Source of the DNA: a virus
Strand: one strand, 5' to 3'
Length of the DNA stretch: 34,690 nucleotides
Virus record (IMG/VR): IMGVR_UViG_3300006224_000024
Span: 1 to 34,690 of that record
The position numbers and the translations under genes were made by a program. Below are positions 18,900-27,207 of this stretch, in pieces. Numbering within the stretch: position 1 is the first letter of the stretch; every line of letters begins with the position of its first letter. Under the pieces are notes generated by a model, which was given only the letters and a program-made list of their open reading frames with translations, did not search any database and was not told the origin of the DNA.

Positions 18900-19391
18900 A
18901 TGGCCAGGAAAAGCGCAGCAGAAGTAGAGGTGGAGCCAAGCTTGAGCGCAGGTGATGCCAAGGCGCAGACGGTGGAACTGTTGGAGGGGCTCACTCCCAA
19001 GATGCGCCGATTTGCCCAGGAGTGCGTGGCGAACGGCGGGAACGGGACGGCAGCGGCAAGAGCAGCCGGGTACGCGTCCGGCAGCGCAGAAGGCACGGCC
19101 AGCCGCCTTCGTCGCGACCCTCGAATCGCGGCCTACCTCGCCGCCTCAGAGCGCGAGCTGGCTGCGCGGGTGGAGGTGGACGCTCAGATGGTGCTCAAGG
19201 GGCTCGTGGAGGTGGCGACCGATCCGGACCACCGAGACCGCGTCAAGGCCCTCGTGGCGCTGGGCAAGGTGCGAGGAGTGAACCTGTTCGAGGACCACGT
19301 GAAGATGGAGGGTGGGCAGGCAGTGCAGATCATCGTCGGCAGCTTTGCCGGTGTGGTGACCGGCGGCAAATCGGGAGGGGAGAAGCCATGA
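18900..19391 (+). CDS. terS: Terminase small subunit
   Basis: DNA-recognition subunit of the packaging motor, family terminase_2-like. The N-terminal region contains LTPKMRRFAQECVANGGNGT followed by AAARAAGYASGSAEGTASRL and LRRDPRIAAYL, the characteristic HTH block. The centre is a helical oligomerisation segment (RVEVDAQMVLKGLVEVAT) and the C-terminus binds the large subunit. 163 aa from ATG 18900; ATG 18882 is an alternative but lies in the possible -10. Large subunit is encoded at 22045, after eight small genes. Confidence 0.85.
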   Translation: MARKSAAEVEVEPSLSAGDAKAQTVELLEGLTPKMRRFAQECVANGGNGTAAARAAGYASGSAEGTASRLRRDPRIAAYLAASERELAARVEVDAQMVLKGLVEVATDPDHRDRVKALVALGKVRGVNLFEDHVKMEGGQAVQIIVGSFAGVVTGGKSGGEKP

Positions 19392-19477
19392 AGGAAACGA
19401 GAGAACAGCGGCTGGTTAGGTTGGAGGTTGCGGCAGGCGAGACGGACGAAGGTGAGGGAGGGCCGGAGCATGTGTGA
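19388..19477 (+). CDS. Tiny hypothetical protein (29 aa)
   Basis: ATGA overlap with the terminase small subunit gene. Sequence MKETREQRLVRLEVAAGETD followed by an acidic end. Could be a small peptide coupled to terminase translation; too short for a family call. Confidence 0.45.
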   Translation: MKETREQRLVRLEVAAGETDEGEGGPEHV

Positions 19478-19604
19478 GCGCGAGCAATCCGCCCTCGCGC
19501 CACTCGGGGCAGGTGCGCCTCGAGCCCGGGCCGATAACACACATTATGTCAACTCGGGCAGTTCGGCACGAAAGGGGCTTGACAATGTGCCGCAGAGCGA
19601 GTAG
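19470..19604 (+). CDS. Small hypothetical protein (44 aa)
   Basis: ATG 19470 behind GGGAGGG. Reads MCEREQSALAPLGAGAPRAR and continues to a stop in the -10 of the following promoter. Composition is compatible with coding but not strong. Function unknown. Confidence 0.35.
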   Translation: MCEREQSALAPLGAGAPRARADNTHYVNSGSSARKGLDNVPQSE

Positions 19605-19607
19605 TAG
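19579..19607 (+). promoter_or_regulatory. Plus-strand promoter in the late region
   Basis: Perfect TTGACA (19579-19584), 17-base spacer, TAGTAG (19602-19607), with a TAGTAT register at longer spacing. Start would be near 19614, before the gene at 19635. The surrounding DNA is less GC-rich than average. Confidence 0.5.
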
Positions 19608-19634
19608 TATTCTCCATCAAAGCACAACTCGCGG

Positions 19635-20120
19635 GTGCGGCTCGTGAGCTGCCGCCCCGATGGCCTCCCGCGGGCCACCTGCGCCAGCGAGGTGCAGCCT
19701 GAGCCCACGCCTGGCGCCGCCGGCCCCCCGCCCCATGATCCCCCCACCCCGGGGCAGGTGGAACAAGTACCCGTGCACGGGCAGCAAGCCCCGTCATCCC
19801 CTCTCCTCAACCCCTCGGTCTTCGGGGCCTCGCCCGCCGAAGCTACGACGCCATGCTCAGGCTGCGGCTGGGAGTACCTCGTGCTTGACCAACCGGCCGC
19901 ACCCCGACCGTCCGCGCACGAGGCGCTTCAGCGGGGCTTGCCGGTGTGGGCGGCGCTCTACGCGACGACTTTCGAGCGCAGCCGGGATCATGCAACGGCG
20001 GACCAGGAGGCCTGGCGTGGCTACCTGAAGCTGTGCGAACTGGCCCTCAAGCACGCCAGCCGACCGTGCGGCCCTGTGCAGCCCAGCCCCTTCGTCCATC
20101 TCGTCGCGGGGCCGCCATGA
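19635..20120 (+). CDS. Hypothetical protein (161 aa)
   Basis: Unknown. Start is uncertain: GTG 19635 or GTG 19644, neither with a strong RBS. The N-terminal 70 residues are Pro-rich and disordered. The C-terminal half looks folded: CSGCGWEYLVLDQPAAP, EALQRGLPVWAALYATTFER, TADQEAWRGYLKLCELALKH. Confidence 0.55.
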   Translation: MRLVSCRPDGLPRATCASEVQPEPTPGAAGPPPHDPPTPGQVEQVPVHGQQAPSSPLLNPSVFGASPAEATTPCSGCGWEYLVLDQPAAPRPSAHEALQRGLPVWAALYATTFERSRDHATADQEAWRGYLKLCELALKHASRPCGPVQPSPFVHLVAGPP

Positions 20121-20335
20121 CCCTCCCCGAGCTCTCCGACTTGCTGCTCGCCAGCGACCTGCCTCGAGGCCGCCGCGTCCACGTCTTTGCCCTCACCCCG
20201 GGCACCTTCGAGCTCCTGGCGCTCGACGTCCGCAAGCGCTGCCCAGAAACCGCCGACAGCCCGCCCTTCGCAAGCATCACCATCACCGCAGCGCCGGGCC
20301 TCGACGTGCGCCTCATCCCCGCGGAGCCCCAATGA
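20117..20335 (+). CDS. Hypothetical protein (72 aa)
   Basis: Unknown. ATGA overlaps at both ends. LPELSDLLLASDLPRGRRVH, VFALTPGTFELLALDVRKRC and ITITAAPGLDVRLIPAEPQ: an alpha/beta mini-domain. Confidence 0.65.
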   Translation: MTLPELSDLLLASDLPRGRRVHVFALTPGTFELLALDVRKRCPETADSPPFASITITAAPGLDVRLIPAEPQ

Positions 20336-20499
20336 CCACCCATGGCGCCGAGCTCGCCGCGCGCGCACGCTGCGTACAAGCGGGAGATCATGAGGGTGCA
20401 ATTCCCGACATCCGGTGTCAATATGACATGGATGTCATAGTCCAACATGGCCTAACCGTTGAGGATTTTCAGAAATGCAATGTGCCGACCTACATGTAG
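20332..20499 (+). CDS. Hypothetical protein with low-GC 3' half (55 aa)
   Basis: ATGA overlap with the upstream gene. Sequence MTTHGAELAARARCVQAGDH, then IPDIRCQYDMDVIVQHGLTV and EDFQKCNVPTYM. The second half uses AT-ending codons unlike its neighbours (TAT, CAT, GTT, TTT, AAA), suggesting recent acquisition, and contains the 18-base palindrome at 20422-20439. Confidence 0.55.
   Translation: MTTHGAELAARARCVQAGDHEGAIPDIRCQYDMDVIVQHGLTVEDFQKCNVPTYM
20422..20439. promoter_or_regulatory. 18-base palindrome, candidate operator
   Basis: TATGACATGGATGTCATA is two perfect 8-base half-sites (TATGACAT/ATGTCATA) separated by GG. It is AT-rich in a GC-rich genome and lies inside a gene ahead of further small late genes. 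Looks like a dimeric regulator site; no cognate protein known. Confidence 0.35.
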
Positions 20500-20555
20500 G
20501 CCAACGGCGCCAAACTCCGGAAGCGGCACTTTGTCGCTCGTGGTCCACGCGACAG

Positions 20556-20639
20556 ATGGCAGCAGAATCGACTCGGCGCGTCATGCTGTTTGAGCGCGAG
20601 GCCGGCGCCTCTGGCCACTTTGACCCCGAGGCCTCATGA
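20556..20639 (+). CDS. Tiny hypothetical protein (27 aa)
   Basis: ATG 20556 opens MAAESTRRVMLFEREAGASG and ends in an ATGA overlap with the next gene. Short, but the junction and codon use suggest it is real. The 56 bases before it (20500-20555) hold no clear feature. Confidence 0.35.
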   Translation: MAAESTRRVMLFEREAGASGHFDPEAS

Positions 20640-20914
20640 AATGCCATCTCGGCATCAAGAAGCTTCGTCGCATCGCGACGCTCACGGGCAAATCCGTTTC
20701 GCACGCCTACGTGCGGGGCGGATGGCGGCATTACCTTGCGGAGACCTGGTTCATGGACGGCACCGTGGAAATGGTGAACTACCGCTCTGGCGAACGCGAG
20801 CCCGTTCTGCAGTGCGCCAGTCCCTGGTGGAATGGCGGTTCGCCGCCGGACCCCACTACCGCCATTCATCCCTCGGCGGCGTCCGCCCGCGCATCCATCG
20901 GGAGCGCCGCTTGA
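20636..20914 (+). CDS. Hypothetical protein (92 aa)
   Basis: Unknown. MKCHLGIKKLRRIATLTGKS, then VRGGWRHYLAETWFMDGTVE and MVNYRSGEREPVLQCASPWW: strand-rich with Trp/Tyr, followed by an Ala/Pro tail. GAGG upstream of ATG 20636. Confidence 0.6.
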   Translation: MKCHLGIKKLRRIATLTGKSVSHAYVRGGWRHYLAETWFMDGTVEMVNYRSGEREPVLQCASPWWNGGSPPDPTTAIHPSAASARASIGSAA

Positions 20915-20916
20915 CC

Positions 20917-21645
20917 ATGACGCCGCCTCGCTGTCCGAAGCTCATCTTTGCGCTCACCGAGTGCGCCATCGAGGTTTGGGCTCGCCCCAGGGGACTCAGG
21001 CCCAGCGACGTGGTGCACGTGCTGACAGACCCTCACCGCCATCTGCGCGGGCGAAACTTCACCACCGCCGACCTGGTCCACCTGAATCGGGCCTCCGAGC
21101 ACCCCAACTTCAAAGAGGCGGTGTCGTTTCTGGGCAACATTCCTCTGGCCGAGCCCTCCACCTGCCGACTACCGGGAGACCCCATGAGCAGCCGCCCTGC
21201 CAAGAAGCAACTTCTCCGCGAGCTGCGCGCCCAGCACGACGTCCGACCGAGCCTCACGCACGACGCCTGGACCTGCACCCGCGGATGGGCGCTGACCGAG
21301 ATGGAGGCCGCGGAGGCAGGAAGGCACGGCTTCTTCTGGCTCAAACAGGCACACTTCGACGGCGCCCTATCCAAGCTCCGGCGAGTGAAGAGCAAGCGCC
21401 ACGCCGCGCTGAGACGGACCGGGGCGTGGCCCGACGCCTGCGACGGCTGCGCGAAGGCGCGCGCCGAGGTGCACCCCAACTTTCAGTTCATTCACACCCC
21501 CTGCGGTCATCTCATGGCCTGCGAGTCCCACCTCGCGGCCTGCATCGGCGAGACCCCCGGCTTCATATCGCTTGACCGTACTCTTGCCGAGTATGGCCGC
21601 GCCAAACTCGCCGCCATGACCGCCAACACGGAGAGGCGCCCATGA
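20917..21645 (+). CDS. Hypothetical protein with Cys-rich C-terminus (242 aa)
   Basis: Unknown. ATG 20917 with GGGAGCG upstream; an internal ATG 21184 could start a shorter product. The N-terminal 85 residues are alpha/beta (LIFALTECAIEVWARPRGLR, NFTTADLVHLNRASEHPNF). Residues 90-180 are basic and helical (KKQLLRELRAQHDVRPSLTH). Residues 185-225 contain CDGCAKARAEVHPNFQFIHT, PCGHLMACESHLAAC, a possible zinc-binding module. Confidence 0.6.
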   Translation: MTPPRCPKLIFALTECAIEVWARPRGLRPSDVVHVLTDPHRHLRGRNFTTADLVHLNRASEHPNFKEAVSFLGNIPLAEPSTCRLPGDPMSSRPAKKQLLRELRAQHDVRPSLTHDAWTCTRGWALTEMEAAEAGRHGFFWLKQAHFDGALSKLRRVKSKRHAALRRTGAWPDACDGCAKARAEVHPNFQFIHTPCGHLMACESHLAACIGETPGFISLDRTLAEYGRAKLAAMTANTERRP

Positions 21646-21833
21646 CATCTCCCGCCGGCCTACCGCCAGCGCTCCGCCAGCGCCTCCAGGAGCGCCTGCG
21701 AGAGATGAGGCGCCAGCCCGCCGCTTCGTCGCCCCCGGTCAAGCCCCGCCGCGCCTGCGAGCCCTGCGGCACGTCTACCACCGAGGCCCGCTGCCCAGGA
21801 TGCGGATGCTCGACCAAAGAGGACACCACCTGA
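21642..21833 (+). CDS. Small zinc-ribbon protein (63 aa)
   Basis: A helical Arg-rich N-terminus (ALRQRLQERLREMRRQ) and a C-terminal CEPCGTSTTEARCPGCGC ribbon with paired CxxC motifs. ATGA overlap with the previous gene and TGATG overlap with the next. Probably a nucleic-acid or protein adaptor. Confidence 0.6.
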   Translation: MTSPAGLPPALRQRLQERLREMRRQPAASSPPVKPRRACEPCGTSTTEARCPGCGCSTKEDTT

Positions 21834-22045
21834 TGCCCAAGTTCACCAGCGAGAAACAGCGCGGCGCCTTTGTCGCTGCCGCCTCAAACCCGGCCGTGGC
21901 CAAGCGTCTCGGCATCCCCCAGGCCGTTGCCCGGCGCGCGATGGCCGAAGACCGAGGCGGCAAACTGCCGGCTCGAGCCCCCAGCGCTATTGCTCGAGAG
22001 CGGGCAGAACTTCTCCGCCGCAGGGGGACCCAGGACACCGCCTGA
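21833..22045 (+). CDS. Small basic protein before terminase (70 aa)
   Basis: MPKFTSEKQRGAFVAAASNP, then AVAKRLGIPQAVARRAMAED, and a basic end (SAIARERAELLRRRG). It resembles small phage proteins encoded next to terminase genes; role not established. TGATG overlaps at both ends. Confidence 0.6.
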   Translation: MPKFTSEKQRGAFVAAASNPAVAKRLGIPQAVARRAMAEDRGGKLPARAPSAIARERAELLRRRGTQDTA

Positions 22046-23535
22046 TGCCCTTTGGCCGCAAACAAGAGCCGGAGCCGATCCGGATTCGGTTGCCGAACTA
22101 CACGCCCCGAGCCTACCAGCTCGGGCCTTACGACTTCCTCGACAGCGGGGCAGAGGGTCGGACGCCGGGCGGCTCCCGCGTCATCACCGTCTGGCACCGC
22201 CGCGGAGGCAAGGACCTCGCCGCCGGACACTACTGCGCCTACGCCGGAAGTAAGTGGGTGGGGGCCTACTACCACCTCTTCCCCACCGCCGAGCAGGGGC
22301 GCAAGGCGCTCTGGACCGACTTCACCGCGGACGGCGTCCGCAAGATGGAGATGATGTTCCCCCGCGCCATCCGCAGGCACCCGGAGGAATTCAGCCCCCA
22401 GGCTGAGATGATCGTTGAAATGGTAACGGGTAGCACCTACCGCATCCTGGGCGCCGACAAAATCGACAACGTGGGCGCCGGCCCTCTCGGCATCGTCCTC
22501 TCCGAGTACAGCCTGATGAAGCCTACCGTCTGGCCTCTGCTTTCGCCCATGTTGCGCGAGCCAGGCCCAGGCGGCCGGCCCCGCTGGGCTTGGTTCAACT
22601 TCACGCCCCGCGGTCGGAACCACGCCTGGGAGTTGTTTCAGAAGAACGGCCCCGCCAACGGCTGGTACAAGGATGTCCGCACCGTCCTGGACACCGGCCT
22701 GCTCTATGGGTCGAGCCAGTACCCTGGCAAGCTCGTCACGCCAGCCGAAATGATGGCCGAAGAACGCGCGGACGGGATGCCATCGGCGCTCGTTGACCAG
22801 GAGTACCTCTGCGACTTCAGCGCCGCGAACATCGGCGCCATTTGGGGGGAGGAGCTCGCCGCGCTGGAGAAGGAAGGGCGCGTTTGTGAGTTCGAGCACG
22901 GCCGAGACGACATCTTCGCGAACGTGGACATCGGCCACCGCGACGCCTGCGCCATCTGGCTGTGGACGCCGAACGAATACGGCGGCTTGGACTTCCTCCA
23001 ACACCACGAGTTCACCCGCGGCCATGCCGATGATCTTTGCCGGTGGCTCGCGGCGCAGCGCGAAAACATGGGGTGGCGGTATGCCGCCATCAGCCTGCCG
23101 CACGACGCTCGCTCCCATCACTTCAACTCCGCGGTTTCGACGCTTGAGGTGGTCTTCGAGGCCTTCCCAGGCCTCGTGCGCATGACCCCCAACATCCCCC
23201 GGGACGATGGGTTACGGGCCGGCCGCCGCCTCTTGAAGCTCAAGACGCGCTTTCACCCGCGCTGCGCTCCCGGCTTGGCAGCTCTGCGCCACTACCACCG
23301 AGGCTGGGATGCCGACAAGAAGGTATTCACGGATGAGCCGGTCCACGATTGGAGCTCCAACAGCGCGGACGCCTTCCGCTACGCCGCGGTGGACCACGAG
23401 CACGCTCGTCAGGAGATCCAGTCTCGCCGCACCAAGAGGGCGGACTCCGCCAGGGTGTCCAACAAACCCACCGGCGTGGGCACGTTGATGGAAATGTTCC
23501 AGGACAGGGAGGAGCAGCGACAATGGATGAACTGA
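22045..23535 (+). CDS. terL: Terminase large subunit
   Basis: ATPase/nuclease that pumps and cuts DNA at the portal. Walker A variant WHRRGGKD (50-57), Walker B LGIVLSEY (148-155), a motif-III-like WFNFTPRGRNHAW (183-195), and the nuclease domain starting with NVDIGHRDACAIW (293-305), where D295 is the first metal ligand. The C-terminal HDWSSNSADAFRYA (near 450) is also typical. 496 aa is normal. ATG overlaps the preceding stop, and the gene end overlaps the portal start. Confidence 0.9.
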   Translation: MPFGRKQEPEPIRIRLPNYTPRAYQLGPYDFLDSGAEGRTPGGSRVITVWHRRGGKDLAAGHYCAYAGSKWVGAYYHLFPTAEQGRKALWTDFTADGVRKMEMMFPRAIRRHPEEFSPQAEMIVEMVTGSTYRILGADKIDNVGAGPLGIVLSEYSLMKPTVWPLLSPMLREPGPGGRPRWAWFNFTPRGRNHAWELFQKNGPANGWYKDVRTVLDTGLLYGSSQYPGKLVTPAEMMAEERADGMPSALVDQEYLCDFSAANIGAIWGEELAALEKEGRVCEFEHGRDDIFANVDIGHRDACAIWLWTPNEYGGLDFLQHHEFTRGHADDLCRWLAAQRENMGWRYAAISLPHDARSHHFNSAVSTLEVVFEAFPGLVRMTPNIPRDDGLRAGRRLLKLKTRFHPRCAPGLAALRHYHRGWDADKKVFTDEPVHDWSSNSADAFRYAAVDHEHARQEIQSRRTKRADSARVSNKPTGVGTLMEMFQDREEQRQWMN

Positions 23536-25550
23536 ACGCCGCGCACGAGGCCTCGGAGGCACCGGAAGGGGAGCCCGGCGAGCAGGCCGCGCCCATCGAC
23601 CGAGCCAAGCTCGCCAAAGAGTGGGAGGCAGAGCTTGAGGCCGCCCAGAAGCGGCTTCAGCCATGGCACGACGAGGCCGAGAAGGCGCTCAAGGCCTTCC
23701 GACAAAGCAAGGGCGACGATCCGGAGGGCCGCAAGCAAAGCGGGCTGGCGCTCTTCTACTCGAACATCATCACGCAACTCGCCCTGCTCTTCGGCCGCAC
23801 GCCCTCCACGGCTGTCCGTCAACGTTGGGCGGATTCTCAGGATGAAGCGGCCCGTGCCGCTTCGCAGATCCTCGAGCGCCTGCTGGACGCAGATATCGAA
23901 GACCGGATCGACGGTTACTGTGAGGCGCTGGCCGCCGCACTCCAGGACTTCCGCATCGTCGGATTCGGCATGGCCCGCGCCCACTACGAGGCCACGTTCG
24001 CAAAGGTGCGCACCGCGGCCGTCGCGGCACAGCCCGTTCCCGAAGGCCAACAGGTTGCGGCCGAGATGGAGGTGGAGGTCAAAACCGACGAAAACGTACG
24101 CCTGCGGTATGTGCACTGGAGGCGTGTTCGGTGGGGCTCGTGCTCCATCTGGGATGAATGCCCGTGGCTGGCCTTCGAAACGCCTATGAGCCAGCGCGAC
24201 ATCGAAAAGCGCTTCGGCCAGGGGTGGGCGGACAAGTTGGAGTTCTACGCCTCCAACTCCACCGAGGTGCTGGACAAGGCAGAGCGGTCCAAGCCCGGGG
24301 CGCGAGCCCGGGTGTGGGAGATTTGGGACAAGGACACGCGCCGAGTCATATGGTGGTCGCGGGGAGCCGATGAGGTTCTGGACGTGAAGGACGACCCCTA
24401 TGAGCTACCAGGATTTTTCCCCGGCCCGCGCCCGCTCATCAGCAACACCACCACCGAAGAGTTTCTGCCACGTCCAGATTTCAGTTATTGTGCACGGCAG
24501 TACGACCGCATCAACGCGACCGCCGAGGCTCAAGACCGGTGTGTTGACAATATCGGGGTCAAGGGCGCGTTCAACGGCTTGCAGGCGGAGCTCGGCAGCA
24601 TTTTCAAGACAAGGGGAAACCAGTTGGTGCCCGTGCAGAACTGGACCGCATTCCAGGAGGGAGGAGGCATCCGCGGCGCGATCGACATCGTGGACATCCT
24701 CCCCTTCGTCAACGCCATTCAGGCACTCCAGGCGCGCCAGGGCGCGCTCCAGCAGGAGGTGTACGAGACGACGGGCGCCTCCGATCTACTTCGAGGCGCC
24801 GGCAGCAAGGGCGGACGGGCAACGGCCGCGGAAAGCCAGTTGAAGGCGCAATTCGGCGGCGCCCGGATGCAACTTGTGGAGGAGCAATTTGCGGCCTTCG
24901 CCAGCGCCCTGGCGACGCTGAAGGCTCACCTGATCGGGACCATGTTTGACCCCGAGCGCATCGTCTCTCGCAGCAACGCCAGGGCCACCTTTGACGCCCA
25001 GTCACCGGGCCTGGTCGAAAAAGCAGTCATGGCCATCAAGGATCACGCGCTTGGCTACCGCGTGGTGATCAAGCCCGAGTCGCTGGCCGTCGTGGATGAC
25101 CAACTGATGCAGGCCGAGCGGCAAGGCGTGATGACCGTCGTATCCCAATACCTGCCCGCGGCAACGCAAATGGCCGGCCAGATGCCCCAGGCCGTCCCGC
25201 TTCTGCTATCTCTCCTGGAGTGGATGATGCAGGGCACCAAGGGCGCATCTTCCGTACTTGCTCCGATTCATCTGGCCCTTGAGCAGGCGCGCCGCGCCGC
25301 CGCGACCGCTCAGGCGCAACCTGCCGCGCCACCTCCGCCAGACCCGAAGCTTCTGGCGGTGCAGGCCAAGACGGCCGGTGAGCTGGCCAAGGTGGAGGCG
25401 GAACTGCGCGCGGATCTAATCCGAGACCAGTCTGAGGCGCAGGTAGCCCAGGCAAAGGAGGTCGCTCAGCGCGAACAGAACGTGATGGAGGCGGCCCAGA
25501 CCCGGCAAATGCGGCCGCCGAAACCCATGGCAACAAGGGAGGAGCAGTAA
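23523..25550 (+). CDS. Portal protein (675 aa)
   Basis: Forms the dodecameric DNA channel. ATG 23523 follows GGAGG and overlaps the terminase stop, the usual order. Recognisable portal features: GLALFYSNIITQLALLFGRT near 75-95, GFGMARAHYEATF near 148-160, YVHWRRVRWGSCSIWDECPW near 197, EFLPRPDFSYCARQYDRINA near 312, and the VYETTGASDLLRGAG loop near 414-428. The C-terminus is Ala/Gln-rich and coiled (AQPAAPPPPDPKLLAVQAK). Length matches the large portals of podovirus-like phages. Confidence 0.85.
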   Translation: MDELNAAHEASEAPEGEPGEQAAPIDRAKLAKEWEAELEAAQKRLQPWHDEAEKALKAFRQSKGDDPEGRKQSGLALFYSNIITQLALLFGRTPSTAVRQRWADSQDEAARAASQILERLLDADIEDRIDGYCEALAAALQDFRIVGFGMARAHYEATFAKVRTAAVAAQPVPEGQQVAAEMEVEVKTDENVRLRYVHWRRVRWGSCSIWDECPWLAFETPMSQRDIEKRFGQGWADKLEFYASNSTEVLDKAERSKPGARARVWEIWDKDTRRVIWWSRGADEVLDVKDDPYELPGFFPGPRPLISNTTTEEFLPRPDFSYCARQYDRINATAEAQDRCVDNIGVKGAFNGLQAELGSIFKTRGNQLVPVQNWTAFQEGGGIRGAIDIVDILPFVNAIQALQARQGALQQEVYETTGASDLLRGAGSKGGRATAAESQLKAQFGGARMQLVEEQFAAFASALATLKAHLIGTMFDPERIVSRSNARATFDAQSPGLVEKAVMAIKDHALGYRVVIKPESLAVVDDQLMQAERQGVMTVVSQYLPAATQMAGQMPQAVPLLLSLLEWMMQGTKGASSVLAPIHLALEQARRAAATAQAQPAAPPPPDPKLLAVQAKTAGELAKVEAELRADLIRDQSEAQVAQAKEVAQREQNVMEAAQTRQMRPPKPMATREEQ

Positions 25551-25876
25551 TGCGTTACTTCTACAACAAGGACACCGGACGCGTTGAGCCGGTAACGCCT
25601 GAGTGGGAGGCGGCCAACAACAGGAGGCCCGCCCACTACTTCACCGAGGGCGTCGAATACAGCAACCTTCGCACGCAAGACGGCGTTGACATTTCCAGCC
25701 GCAGGAAGCGCGCCGAGTACATGCGAGTCACCGGCGTTACTGACGCACGCGACTTTGCAGAAACCGGACCCAGGCGCGAACGGGAGCGGATTGGACGGCA
25801 TTTCACCGGGTCCACGCCCAATCCAAGAACCAAAGCGGCCGTCATTGAGGCGGTCAACCGACACTGGAGGAGATGA
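25550..25876 (+). CDS. Hypothetical head-gene protein (108 aa)
   Basis: Unknown small protein between portal and scaffold, starting at the shared TAATG. YFYNKDTGRVEPVTPEWEAA, then YSNLRTQDGVDISSRRKRAE and ARDFAETGPRRERERIGRHF, ending with a basic tail (VIEAVNRHWRR). Probably a head-assembly accessory by position. Confidence 0.65.
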   Translation: MRYFYNKDTGRVEPVTPEWEAANNRRPAHYFTEGVEYSNLRTQDGVDISSRRKRAEYMRVTGVTDARDFAETGPRRERERIGRHFTGSTPNPRTKAAVIEAVNRHWRR

Positions 25877-25879
25877 GCA

Positions 25880-27016
25880 ATGGCAGGCACGAATGAAACG
25901 CAGGGTCCCACCATCCGCGCCGCGCTGGAGACGGCGTGGGACGCGGCGTCTGGAGCGTCGAATCCCACCCCGGCCGCATCGAGCGCACCGGCGACGCCGG
26001 CCGCGGAGCCTGCCGGAGCGCTCGAGCTCGCCGAGACGCCGAGGGCCTACAACAAGGACGAGAAAGGGCGCTTCGCCAAGAAAGCGACCGGCGAGCCCCA
26101 GGCCGCCGCGGTTACCGGGACAGAGTCGGATCCCGCAGCGGGCGGCGATGGCACGACCGGGGCGGAGCCAAAGGCCGAGGCAGCGCCCGTAGTTCCAGCC
26201 AAAACCGCGACGCCCGCCCCGGCATCCTGGAAACCAGAGGCGAAGAAGGCATGGAGTGGCCTTCCCGCGGAGGTGCAGGCGGAGGTGGTGCGCCGGGAGC
26301 GAGAGGTCAGCGCGGCGCTGGCCAGAGCTGCTCCCGGAGCCAAGCTTGGTGCGGAGGTTGAAAAGATTGTCGCCCCCTACAGACAGATGATGGAGGCCGA
26401 GGGATCCACCTGGCAGGCGGGCCTTGCAAGCCACCTTCAGATGTCGGCCGTCGTGCGGCAGGGGACCCCGCAGCAAAAGGCCAACCTGGTGGCCGGCATC
26501 ATGGCTCAGTTCGCGGTGGAGCCTGGCGACGTGGCGACCGCTTTCGAGGGGCTTGTGCGCCATGGCGGCCAGCGGCAACCGCAACCGCTTTCCACTGACC
26601 CGAAGGTAGAGCATCTCGCGGCGCAAGTGGAGGAACTTGCCGCCTACCACAACGCCATCATGGACCGAGAGGCAGCGGAGGGCTACGAGGAGGTCGCGGC
26701 GTTGCCCCACTTCGAGGAGCTGCGGGAGACGATGGCGGAGATTCTCACCACGCCCCTTGCGCAGACGCGAAACATGTCCTTCAAAGAGGCCTACCGTGCC
26801 GCTTTGGCGCTCCACCCGGAGCTGGAGGAGGAAGTGCTGGCGGCCCGCCTGGCCGAGCGCGAAGCCAAAACCCGCGCCGAGCAGGCCGCCGAGGTGGAGC
26901 GGGCCAAGAAAGCTTCGGTCAGCATCGCCCCAAGGCCCGGCGCTTCCATGGCGCCACCCCGGCAGAAGATGGACCGGTCTGCGGCTGTCCAGGCGGCCGT
27001 GGACAAGCATTGGTGA
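25880..27016 (+). CDS. Scaffolding protein (378 aa)
   Basis: Internal scaffold that shapes the procapsid and leaves before packaging. It lies just before the major capsid gene. Layout is typical: Ala/Pro-rich disordered region (residues 20-115, with YNKDEKGRFAKKA), a conserved SWKPEAKKAWSGLPAEVQAE segment (114-133) with VVRREREVSAAL, a helical core with VEKIVAPYRQMMEAEGSTWQ, and a C-terminal coiled coil (ELEEEVLAARLAEREAKTRA) ending in a basic capsid-binding tail. Confidence 0.8.
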   Translation: MAGTNETQGPTIRAALETAWDAASGASNPTPAASSAPATPAAEPAGALELAETPRAYNKDEKGRFAKKATGEPQAAAVTGTESDPAAGGDGTTGAEPKAEAAPVVPAKTATPAPASWKPEAKKAWSGLPAEVQAEVVRREREVSAALARAAPGAKLGAEVEKIVAPYRQMMEAEGSTWQAGLASHLQMSAVVRQGTPQQKANLVAGIMAQFAVEPGDVATAFEGLVRHGGQRQPQPLSTDPKVEHLAAQVEELAAYHNAIMDREAAEGYEEVAALPHFEELRETMAEILTTPLAQTRNMSFKEAYRAALALHPELEEEVLAARLAEREAKTRAEQAAEVERAKKASVSIAPRPGASMAPPRQKMDRSAAVQAAVDKHW

Positions 27017-27024
27017 TGAGGGGC

Positions 27025-27053
27025 TTGACAAATTCCGCGGACACGTTTTAGCC
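27025..27053 (+). promoter_or_regulatory. Promoter for the major capsid gene
   Basis: Perfect TTGACA (27025-27030), 17-base spacer, TTAGCC (27048-27053). Start near 27060, giving a leader of about 150 bases before GTG 27208. An extra promoter at this position would raise capsid expression over the rest of the operon. Confidence 0.5.
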
Positions 27054-27066
27054 TGCGGGTGAGGCT

Positions 27067-27165
27067 GGCGGAAGCCCATTTTGGCCCATCCGCCCGGTGT
27101 GCCCCGGCCACAGACCGGGAGCGGTGCCCCATGACGGCGGGGCGTGGCGAGCGGCAGGGTGCCGC
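27067..27165 (+). ncRNA. Structured leader with four hairpins before capsid gene
   Basis: Between the promoter and the capsid start four successive stems can form: GGCGGA/TCCGCC (27067-27072 with 27089-27094); CCCGGT/ACCGGG (27093-27098 with 27114-27119), overlapping the first by two bases; GCCCC/GGGGC (27126-27130 with 27139-27143); GCGGCA/TGCCGC (27151-27156 with 27160-27165). No T tract follows, so a terminator is unlikely. Could stabilise the abundant capsid transcript or bind a regulator. Confidence 0.4.
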
Positions 27166-27207
27166 CCACGCGCGAAGGCCGGATCCACAACATGAGGAGC
27201 GCCCGCC

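Noticed and set aside
25466-27193. A 575-codon minus-strand open frame opposite the scaffold gene
   Set aside because: Shadow of the scaffold frame; Arg/Gly/Leu-rich translation with no domain order.
27060-27207. tRNA or other stable RNA gene
   Set aside because: Several stems form, but no cloverleaf arrangement, T-loop or acceptor pairing could be built; a leader is the simpler reading.
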